DNA of 64,000 nt, from assembly GCA_020636435.1 (NCBI GenBank), contig JACJXX010000001.1, positions 3,427,001 through 3,491,000 of the forward strand, given 5' to 3'. The notes beneath the pieces were generated by a model, which saw only the letters and a program-made list of their open reading frames with translations, was not told the origin of the DNA and did no database searches. The stretch's first letter is position 1. Each line of letters starts with the position of its first letter. The translations under genes and the position numbers were made by a program. This stretch comes from Lewinellaceae bacterium. Its GTDB lineage: Bacteria; Bacteroidota; Bacteroidia; Chitinophagales; Saprospiraceae. Shown here piece by piece: positions 40,955 through 49,000 of the stretch.

Positions 40955-40978
40955 TTTATTACATGAAAATGTGATAAA
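40955..40978. promoter_or_regulatory. Inverted repeat upstream of the response regulator gene
   Basis: TTTATTACAT (40955-40964) and ATGTGATAAA (40969-40978) form a 10-bp inverted repeat with one mismatch and a 4-nt spacer, ending 11 bp before the ATG. Size and position suit an operator for a dimeric LuxR-type regulator, perhaps the downstream gene product itself. Confidence 0.45.
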
Positions 40979-40989
40979 TTTATAGAATT

Positions 40990-41679
40990 ATGAAGCAAAT
41001 AGCACTCATAGAAGATGACCGGCGCATCCTAAACCGGATGGTGCTTTTTCTAAATAAGCAGGAGGAGCTGGAATGTGTTATAGCTGCCGGCTCTTTAGCC
41101 GTTTTTTTTGAATGCCTGAGTGACGAGCGGCAGCCCGACCTTCTGCTGCTCGACATAGAGCTTTCCGAAGCAGTCAACACCATTGCCCACCTGCCGAAGA
41201 TCAAGAGCCTGCTGCCTCATGTCAAGGTCCTGGTCATCACCGGGCACAACCATCCCGATTATTTGCTCCAGGCCCTTCAGCAGGGCGCCGATAGCTTCTA
41301 TCTGAAGGGGTCGGGCCTGCCTAAACTGTTGGAAGCGATAAATGCCACCTTCTCCGGAGGCGCTTATCTCGACCCGAAAGCAGCCGTGCACGTCATCCCC
41401 TATCTCAGGGGAAAAGATGCTATTCCGGATGATGGCTTGCCCGATTCGGGCATGAGCCAGGCCCCTGCTTCTGAAGGGCTGGGCCAGGGCGGGCTGAAGC
41501 TAAGCTTCAGAGAAGACCAAGTAGCCCGCGGCCTGATCAAAGGACAAACCTATAAAGAGATCGCAGAGAGCATCAACCTCTCGGTCAATACCGTGCGCCA
41601 TTATGTAAAGGTGCTTTACAAAAAATTTGGAGTGGGCAATAAAGTACAGTTGGGCAATAAACTGAAGCCGTATACATGA
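40990..41679 (+). CDS. NarL/FixJ-type response regulator
   Basis: 229 residues. The receiver domain has acidic pocket residues in LIEDDRR (Asp9, Asp10), phosphorylation site Asp55 in LLLLDIE, Thr in VITGHNH and Lys in FYLKGSG. The C-terminal LuxR-type helix-turn-helix is at ~168-225 (LSFREDQVARGLIKGQTYKEIAESINLSVNTVRHYVKVLYKKF). It should be phosphorylated by the histidine kinase encoded 22 bp downstream. An inverted repeat just upstream may be an autoregulatory site. An unusual ~30-residue Gly/Pro/Ser linker separates the domains. Confidence 0.85.
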   Translation: MKQIALIEDDRRILNRMVLFLNKQEELECVIAAGSLAVFFECLSDERQPDLLLLDIELSEAVNTIAHLPKIKSLLPHVKVLVITGHNHPDYLLQALQQGADSFYLKGSGLPKLLEAINATFSGGAYLDPKAAVHVIPYLRGKDAIPDDGLPDSGMSQAPASEGLGQGGLKLSFREDQVARGLIKGQTYKEIAESINLSVNTVRHYVKVLYKKFGVGNKVQLGNKLKPYT

Positions 41680-41701
41680 TTTTTTTTTTGCAGGAAACCT
41701 G

Positions 41702-43627
41702 ATGAAAATGGCCCTAAAAAACAGCCGGTGCATTTTACCGTGCCTGCTATTCTGTTTGTCCTTATCTCTCACCGCTGCCGATATCAACCGGGACAGCCTA
41801 GCCCGGGTACTGAAAAAAACACCCGAGAACAGCCGGGAGCGAGCTGAAATTCTCGGACAACTCAGCGTGTCCTACAGCGAAGATGTGCCGGATGAAGCTA
41901 TCTTTTACGGGGAGGCGGTCATTAGCCTGGCCCGCAAATTGGGGGCCCCCGAGCTCCTTTATCAGGGCCACATGTCGACAGGGGTGGCTTATGCCGTAAA
42001 AGGCGATGCGCCGGAAATCGCCCTGCAGCACTTTTTAGACGCGCTCAATATTGCCAAAAGAGGAGAAGGGAAAGAATGGCTATTGCGGCAGGTAAAAAGC
42101 CGAATCAACATCTCCGGCGTCCATTGGCAAATGGAAAACATCGGGCCTGCCCTGGACTATGCTTATCAAAATGTCGCTCAACTGAAGTCGATGGACGAGC
42201 CGCTGACCCTGGCCGGCGCTTACCGCACCGTTGCCCTCATACAACAAACTGCGGAAAACTACGATTCCACTTTTTATTACCTCCACCTGGCCCTCGGCAT
42301 ATACGAAGCTGAAAAGGCTAGCCACCAGGAAGCTTTTACCCTTGTCACCCTGAGCACGGCCTACCAGCAGGTGGGCCTCCAGGAGCAGGCGCAGCAGATA
42401 CTATACCGGGTGCAGCAACACGCCCGCATGCAGCAGGATTCCCTCCTCCTCAGGGATACCTATCGGGGGTTGTCCAAAGCTCACCTGCAGCTCAACCGGA
42501 TTGATAGCGCCGAGTATTACGCCCGCGCTCTGCTGGAAGTCGCGGCCAGATTAGGGCTCCTGCCTGAAATGGCCAGCAGCTACGAGCTGTTATCAGAACT
42601 TTACACCACAACCAACCAGCCGGATAGCGCTTTGCACTATTACCGCCGGTATGCAGAGGCGAGAGAGCAACTCATCAGCGACGAAAAAGCCAGGGCTATT
42701 CAGGAAATGGACACCAGATACCAGGCTCAGGAAAAAGCCAGAGAAAACCGCTTGCTTCGCGAGCAATACACCCTGGCCAATTCCAGGAATACGCTATTGC
42801 TGATCAGCTCGCTGCTCTTTTTGTCTCTCGTCGCCATTATCGCTTTTTTCAACCACCGGCTGCGCCGCCGAAAAACAGAACTGGAACAATTGAACGAAGA
42901 GGCCATCCTGTTGAATTCCCGGCTGATGGCCCTCATGAATGAGAAAAAACACCTGATCAAACTGATCGCCCACGACATCCGCAACCCCCTCTCCCTCATC
43001 CAGCTCAACACCTATGCCCTGGCGCAGGGCGAATTCCCCGGCGAACAGGAACGAAAAGAAATGCTGACGGAGATCGAACAGGCTACCGCCGATATCGACC
43101 GCGCCAGCCTGAAAATTATGGAGGTCGAAAATAAGGCCGAAACCCGTATAAAAAGCCAGAATACAACTTTTGACCTCGTGCAGGCGCTGCAGGAATCGAT
43201 CAGAGAATTTACGCCCTCTGCCCGCAGCAAATCCATCAGCCTGCAATTTCACGCCCAACCCGCCCAGGGATTCCTGGCCGGCGACCCTTTCCTGATGCAG
43301 CACATCATCGCCAACCTGCTCTCCAACGCTATTAAATATTCTCCTCCCAACAAAATAATCGAGGTTTCTTTCCATTCTGATAACGATGAAATCGCTTTTA
43401 CCGTAAAGGATGAAGGCCCCGGCTTATCTGCCCAGGAGCAACAGCAGCTCTTCCAAAGGGGAAAGACTTTCCATGCCGGCCTGGCCAACGGCGAACGCTC
43501 CCTCGGAGAAGGATTGTACCTTACCCGCCGTTATGTGGAGGCTATGGGAGGCGACATATTCGTAAAAAGCCGCCCCGGACAGGGGGCTAGTTTTACCGCC
43601 CGTTTTCCGAAGCCGGCAACGACCTAA
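41702..43627 (+). CDS. TPR-containing sensor histidine kinase
   Basis: 641 residues. A signal peptide (...LLFCLSLSLTAA) leads to a periplasmic TPR array at ~30-320, one membrane helix (LLLISSLLFLSLVAIIAFF) at ~365-385, a HisKA dimerisation helix with phospho-acceptor His424 in KLIAHDIRNPLSLIQLN, and a HATPase_c domain with N-box NLLSNAIKYSPPN, G1 DEGPGLS and G2 GEGLYLTRRYVEAMGG. All catalytic motifs are intact. This layout, a periplasmic TPR sensor fused to a kinase, is common in Bacteroidota. It pairs with the response regulator 22 bp upstream; the signal sensed is unknown. Confidence 0.85.
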   Translation: MKMALKNSRCILPCLLFCLSLSLTAADINRDSLARVLKKTPENSRERAEILGQLSVSYSEDVPDEAIFYGEAVISLARKLGAPELLYQGHMSTGVAYAVKGDAPEIALQHFLDALNIAKRGEGKEWLLRQVKSRINISGVHWQMENIGPALDYAYQNVAQLKSMDEPLTLAGAYRTVALIQQTAENYDSTFYYLHLALGIYEAEKASHQEAFTLVTLSTAYQQVGLQEQAQQILYRVQQHARMQQDSLLLRDTYRGLSKAHLQLNRIDSAEYYARALLEVAARLGLLPEMASSYELLSELYTTTNQPDSALHYYRRYAEAREQLISDEKARAIQEMDTRYQAQEKARENRLLREQYTLANSRNTLLLISSLLFLSLVAIIAFFNHRLRRRKTELEQLNEEAILLNSRLMALMNEKKHLIKLIAHDIRNPLSLIQLNTYALAQGEFPGEQERKEMLTEIEQATADIDRASLKIMEVENKAETRIKSQNTTFDLVQALQESIREFTPSARSKSISLQFHAQPAQGFLAGDPFLMQHIIANLLSNAIKYSPPNKIIEVSFHSDNDEIAFTVKDEGPGLSAQEQQQLFQRGKTFHAGLANGERSLGEGLYLTRRYVEAMGGDIFVKSRPGQGASFTARFPKPATT

Positions 43628-43634
43628 TCCTTTG

Positions 43635-43657
43635 GGGCTTTGGACGGCCCAAAGTCC
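43635..43657. terminator. Short GGCTTTGG/CCAAAGTCC hairpin
   Basis: GGGCTTTGG and CCCAAAGTCC lie eight bases after the kinase stop and pair around ACGG. The arm resembles the terminal repeat GGACTTTGG of the elements at 14957 and 21828, so it may be a solo remnant acting as a terminator. Confidence 0.5.
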
Positions 43658-43763
43658 AAAATCCTTAAACAAGGACGCGAAACTAACGGCACCCTGCCAG
43701 GTGTACAAGCGGCCGTAGGTGGCGTTCATTCTTTCCCGCCGTACTTAAATGGAGGATAACACT

Positions 43764-45335
43764 TCACACCCAAACGGCAAAAATCTGCTTATCCTTATAT
43801 TGAATAAGCTCCTCCTTATATTCCTTTTCCTTGCGAAAATCAAAGATCAGCAGAAAGCCCTCTTTGAGGGAGTAGGTATCCAGATAGTCGCTGAGCTGTT
43901 GCAGGCCTTTTTGGTGGTAGGCTTCTCCCTCCCAGCGTTTTAGCTCCACCACATAGCGCTGCGCTGCAAAAGTGACCACCACATTCATCCTGCGTTCCTC
44001 CGCAACATTGGGTTCTTTAAAATCAAAGCCCTTTCCGTTGATGATGGGCTTGAGAAAAGACAAGAACAACAAACGCCCTTCCCGTTCCAGAAATATGGTA
44101 TCCTTTTTAGAGTAGTTCTCCTTCATGAATTGCTGAAAGCCCAGCAAGACATTTTTGAGATAAAGCACATCATCGGAATAAAACCGGCTGGCCAGCATTC
44201 CGGACAGGAGGTACTGCTTCCTGCTCTGCTTGGAAAGCATATAACTATAAATCTTTTGCTCAAAGATTCGGTTGTGTATCCTGCACATCCCCTGGTCGTT
44301 TACCAGAATGCCATAAAGGCTCCCGAGATTGATATCAGGGTTTAATATATTAAATGGCAGCCTTTTGCCATTAAAACTGACCTCAAAAACGAGGTTGTAA
44401 AGGCCGGGGTTGTTTTCCAGGTTCTTGGCCATATCATCAAATAAGGTAGTGGTGTAAGCTTCGTCAACCAGGTATTTGAAGGCTTCGTCTATCAGGCCAA
44501 TATCCCACGACTGCTGGCCTTTGCGGGGCAATAATTCCTCATCCGCTACTTTACATATTTTGCTGACCAGATAGGGATAGCCAGAGGTGTAGTAATATAT
44601 TTTTTCAGCAATAGCGGCAGTAGCCATTTCTATGCCCTTGTCTTTGGCATAATCGGCCAGCATGGGTTCGATTTCCTGCGGGCTGAAACTCATGTCCACC
44701 GTAAAGTCGATGGCGATATTCCAGGGACTGTTCAATTTGCCGCTGGATTCCGGCGATGTTTTAAGTTTCAGCGATTTGATATCGTGTACTCCGACTAGAA
44801 TAACGGAATAGAACGTAGCGCCAAGGCCTCTATGGGCTTCCAGGTATTTATCCCGGAGTGTGCCCAGAAAAGATAAAAATAACTGGTTGTTACTTGCTTT
44901 GTCTATTTCATCAATGAGCAAGACTACTTTTTCCTGACAAAATAGAACAAAGTTGGTAATTGCTCGGGACAAAAATTTGAAAGAAATGGCAGCATCGATA
45001 TCTTTCTTTAGAAACTCAGCGTATTTAGGATGTGTTCGCTCCAGGCGGTAAGCCAGGTCATCAATAAAATTTTGGCAAAAAACCACTTCATTTTCAAAAA
45101 CAGTATCCCCAATACCCTCTAAGCTGATTTGAATCGCCAAATAACCACTTTGCTTATTCAAGGCTAAGGAAAGCTCGTGAATGCTCGTCGTTTTTCCGTA
45201 CTGCCGGGGCCGGTTAATGGCAAAATAAGCTCCTTCCTCAACCAGTTCCATAATCGCCGCAAGTTTGGCGGAAGTATCCGCCATATAGTGTTTGCCGGCA
45301 ATGCACAGGCCTGTATCGTTGAACCGCTTCTTCAT
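43764..45335 (-). CDS. AAA ATPase fused to a PD-(D/E)XK nuclease-like domain
   Basis: 523 residues. An AAA_35-type ATPase has Walker A NRPRQYGKTTS (residues ~41-51), Walker B VVLLIDEID (~137-145) and an Asn-rich sensor region. The C-terminal ~110 residues carry 'GKGFDFKEPNVAEERRMNVVVTFAAQRYVVELKRWEGEAYHQKGLQQLSDYL', the Asp...Glu-x-Lys core of the DUF1703 PD-(D/E)XK superfamily. Such fusions are abundant in Bacteroidota and some bacteria, and are suspected of roles in DNA processing or mobile-element biology without a defined function. It is a single gene downstream of, and facing, the histidine kinase. Confidence 0.8.
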   Translation of the reverse strand: MKKRFNDTGLCIAGKHYMADTSAKLAAIMELVEEGAYFAINRPRQYGKTTSIHELSLALNKQSGYLAIQISLEGIGDTVFENEVVFCQNFIDDLAYRLERTHPKYAEFLKKDIDAAISFKFLSRAITNFVLFCQEKVVLLIDEIDKASNNQLFLSFLGTLRDKYLEAHRGLGATFYSVILVGVHDIKSLKLKTSPESSGKLNSPWNIAIDFTVDMSFSPQEIEPMLADYAKDKGIEMATAAIAEKIYYYTSGYPYLVSKICKVADEELLPRKGQQSWDIGLIDEAFKYLVDEAYTTTLFDDMAKNLENNPGLYNLVFEVSFNGKRLPFNILNPDINLGSLYGILVNDQGMCRIHNRIFEQKIYSYMLSKQSRKQYLLSGMLASRFYSDDVLYLKNVLLGFQQFMKENYSKKDTIFLEREGRLLFLSFLKPIINGKGFDFKEPNVAEERRMNVVVTFAAQRYVVELKRWEGEAYHQKGLQQLSDYLDTYSLKEGFLLIFDFRKEKEYKEELIQYKDKQIFAVWV

Positions 45336-45387
45336 TTCATTCTTTCTTGTTCGTGGAGGAGTTACAAAGATACAAAATAACAGTCAG

Positions 45388-45634
45388 CATGCTCAGGCCT
45401 TGCGGCCCTCTTCCGCTGTATTCCACAGAGTCAAATCCGGCTACGCTCCCGCCCTCTCTAAAGCTTCGGCGGACGAAGTAGCTGTTGAAGGAGTAGCCTA
45501 TGCGTAGTCCACACTGCCCTGCGAAGCGCTCCAGTAACGCCCGTCATCGACTGGATTGCTGTACCAACCCCAGGGCCATCTTGCCACGGCGGCGACAAAC
45601 TCCTCCAGATACGTGCCGGAGCCGTCCGTAATAC
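45388..45634 (-). other. Coding-like remnant, possibly a DUF1566/FISUMP-type tail
   Basis: Minus-strand translation from ~45634 reads ITDGSGTYLEEFVAAVARWP, WGWYSNPVDDGRYWSASQGS, VDYA, stop; one frame over it continues GYSFNSYFVRRSFREGGSVA. 'GRYWSASQ...YA..YSFNS..V.R.....GGSV' resembles the end of DUF1566/FISUMP domains, a common variable-repeat host. However the second half overlaps a CTAAAGCTTCGGCGGACGAA repeat word that also occurs in modified form at 46395 inside the giant gene, so the likeness may be accidental. No intact gene is present in 45336-46004. Confidence 0.25.
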
Positions 45635-45663
45635 AAAAAACGGCGGCTACGAGATAGCCGCCG
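45635..45663 (-). terminator. Intrinsic terminator downstream of the giant gene
   Basis: CGGCGGCTA and TAGCCGCCG (45641-45649 and 45655-45663) form a 9-bp GC-rich stem with loop CGAGA. On the minus strand it is followed by six T (45640-45635). It lies 341 bp beyond the stop of the giant gene, with palindromic element E between them. Confidence 0.7.
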
Positions 45664-45737
45664 AACTGAGATTGTAAACTAAGCTGTAAGGTTGAGCTAA
45701 AAATCACCCCAATTGGGATCAGGTTCTGAATCCAATA

Positions 45738-45898
45738 AGGCGCTAGGAAAGAGTAAAGTGTTCAATTATGGGGCAGTGATTTTTGTGCCAGGCAAGGCGC
45801 GAAGATCGAGGATAGCCTAAGCTACCTGAGTGATGAGCAACGCAGCATGGCGCAAAAAGGACAAGCCAGAATGGACAGTTTATTCTTTCCTAGCGCCT
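45738..45898 (+). repeat. Core-and-arms palindromic element, copy E
   Basis: 161 bp bounded by AGGCGCTAGGAAAGA (45738-45752) and its exact complement (45884-45898). The core is AAGGCGCGAAGATCGAGGAT, AGC-CTAA-GCTACC, TGAGTGATGAGCAACG. Inner arms match copy B, but the outermost ~15 bp differ from B while remaining self-complementary. It lies 106 bp beyond the giant gene's stop. Confidence 0.8.
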
Positions 45899-46004
45899 AA
45901 AATAATTATTGAGATTTTCTCATGCCTTTTCCTTGCCAGCTGAAGCGAGCGCCGACTTTCATCGGCGCCCCTTCGCTGCCAGTATGGTTGGAGGCATGCT
46001 TTTT

Positions 46005-49000
46005 TTAGTCCGTAATAATCATCTTCTTCGTATCGGTATGTTCATTCGTCTTCAAGGTGTACTGTAGTACGCCGGCCGGCAATTCCTCGCGCCGCAGGCT
46101 CACCGAGTTGTACCCCTTGACGGCATCAAGGCGGATCAGCCTGATTACTTTGCCCGAAACATCGCTGATGGCCAGGGTGGCTTCCGCCGCATCCGGCAGG
46201 TAGAACCCGATCACGGTTTCGTCCCGGAATGGGTTGGGCTGGTTCTGGTATAGTTCGAACCTGTCCGCCGAAGCCTTGGCTTGCCCTTTGAAGCCGATCG
46301 CTACATCCATGTATCTTCCTTCGCGGTTGTACGCTTCTGCCTTCGTGATGCCGGAACTGACGCTGAGCAGCTCGCTGAGTTTCACTTCCTGGCCCTCCTT
46401 CGCTGAAGCTACGGCGGGCAAAGCGCGGAATACGAGGCGGAACATTTCGGTTGCCGGTTGTCCGTTGTCCGTTGCCGGTTGTCCGTTGCCCGTTGTCCGT
46501 TGCCCGTTGTCCGGAAGTTGGTTCCAGCTGGTGGTGATCAGGCCTTCGTTGACGTACCGCGTTCCGAAGTTCTCCTCTCGGGCAGCGCCGGGAATGATGT
46601 CTACCAGTTCCAGCACGCTGTTGTCGAACACCAGGGTGCCCTGGTAGCCGGCGACATTCGCAATGCCGGCGGCGGTAAAGGCAACCGTGTACTCATTCCC
46701 TGCCGTCAGGGCCACATCCTCGGTTTCGAGGGTGAAGACATCTACGATGCTGCGGCCCTGCACTCCGAGCAGGCTGTTGGCCACGGCGTCCATGGTCACA
46801 TCACCGACCTTGACGGCTACGAAGTCCTGGTTGGCCAGGCCGCCGGCGGGCAGGTTGTTGATGTTGATGGCCTCGGGGAATTCCTCCAGCCACGGGTTGG
46901 CCGGGTTGGGGAATACGTAGGCTTTCTCCACGAAACGCCAACTGGTGTTGTTGGTGAACTCCGTATCGATCGACAGGATGAGCTTGCGCAGCAGGATCAT
47001 GTCCAGCGTCGTCACATGGCGGGAGCGGTTGATGTCCGCCGCAATGATCTTGTACGGGCTGTCCAGCGGCTGAACTCCGAGGATGTGCTTGCTGATCAGC
47101 ACCAGGTCGAAGGTGGATACGCCGTTCAGGTAGTCGCCGTCGCGCATGGGCGTGATGGTGTAATCATAACCCTCCAGCATGGCGCCGAAGCCGTACCAGC
47201 CATCTGCGCCGGTCATCATCACATCGTTGTCCTGGCCGCTGAGGCTTACCTCGACATCCTCTACCGTATTGTCTTCTTCGGTGGCAATGATGCCGGAGAC
47301 AGCCAGCAGGGAGTCGGCGTCGCCGCAGACAGTCAGGTTGTCCTGCACCAGGAGGTAGGTTTCGCAGAGGTCGGCGTTGCCAACCCCGTCGTATGCCCAC
47401 ACCTGGATAAACAAGTTGCCGGTATCGGCGCAGGACAGCAGGAGGTTCGTAGAATCTACATGCGGCGCTTCGCCGAAGCGGTTGATGGAGTAAGTAACCG
47501 GGCCGGAGCAGTCGTCCATCGGAGAAGTGATGAAATCACTCGCCCAGATTACCATCCGCCCTTCGTCCGGGATGTTGTCGCCATCCAGGTCAACCGGCAT
47601 CAGGTCGATGGCCAGGCCGTTGAGGCAGGTAATCGCCGGCACTTTGCAGTCCGCCACCTCGAATGGTATCAGCGTACTGGCTTGGTTGCCGCAACCGTCT
47701 TCTACCCGGATTTCGAAAGCGTGGTTCCCGATCGGGAAACGGCCGTTGAGCTGATAGTCGGGGTAAACTCCGGTCAGGGCGAAGTCGTCGAACAGCCCAT
47801 CCGCCAGGTTCTGCAGGTCGGCGTCGATGATGCCGTCGGCATCCGCATCCAGGAACACTTTTATTTCCAGGTCATCCGGCGTGCAGTTCTCATCGACCTG
47901 GAAGGGCAGTTCCACCATTCCGGTGCATTCCACATTATCGACGGAGCAGAATGGATCGGGCTGGGCGTACAGCACCTGCGGATCGATGTTGTCGTAGGCC
48001 TTGATGATCTGGGTGTATTGGTAGAAACCGCCATCGTAGTCGGCCTTGCGCCAGAAGTCGTCGATGCCGTTGCAGACGTTCTGGAAGGCCAGCGGTACGT
48101 TGTTCGGCTCTGTCTCGTCATTATCGCGGTCGATGTAGGTGTACCCGCCCGGGCGGTGCAGGATCCATACCCCTTCGTCACCCGGCAGGTTGTCGCAGTC
48201 TTCGTCGCGGCCGACGATGAACGGATCGCTCTGCCCGTCGTACTGGCACCAGTTGACCACCTTCCAGGTACGGAAGATTTTGTAGCATTCGTCGCCGGAG
48301 GCGGAGAAGAACTCGTCGGTATGGTTCACGGCCAACAGGTCGCAGCCAATCTCATCGTAGATCACGCTATCCGGTTCCGCCACGCCACATACGGCTTCGG
48401 CGTCAGCCGGGAAGCGAATCTCGTAGTTGTGCACACCGCTGATGGCAATCGTTTGCTGGCAGAAGTTCACGCTTTGGTTGCCATAAGCGTCGACAGCCTT
48501 GAAGCGGCGGACAATGGTCCCGGCGCCGCAGTCCAGGTTGGCTACCGGCGGCAACTCCTGAACGATAACGCTGCTGCCCGGTACGGGCCCGTATGGGCAG
48601 TTGTCGTCGGCAGTGGCGGCGCCGAACAACTGTTGCAGTTGAAGGGTATCCGTTCCGTCAAAACCGTAGGGCAGTTCGCCACAGTCCAGGGCTACATCGG
48701 CGGGTGCGTAGCAGTAGGGCTTCACCTTCTCCTCGGGCACAACATCCAGCCAGCAGGTGTTGACGTTGCCGGACAGGTCGATGACCCGGAGTTCGATGGT
48801 AACTGTGTCGCCGGCATCGCAGCAGTAGAAGTCTACATACGAGCTCCAGGGGCTGAGCTGGCCGCCGCATTCAAACGGAACCACCTGGCCAAACTGGTCG
48901 AGCACGACGCCCGAACGGCGCGCCTCGATGCGATCGATGCCACAATTGTCGTTCGACCCTTCGTCTATATCTACTGCATATACGCGGGCCAGGCCATCTC

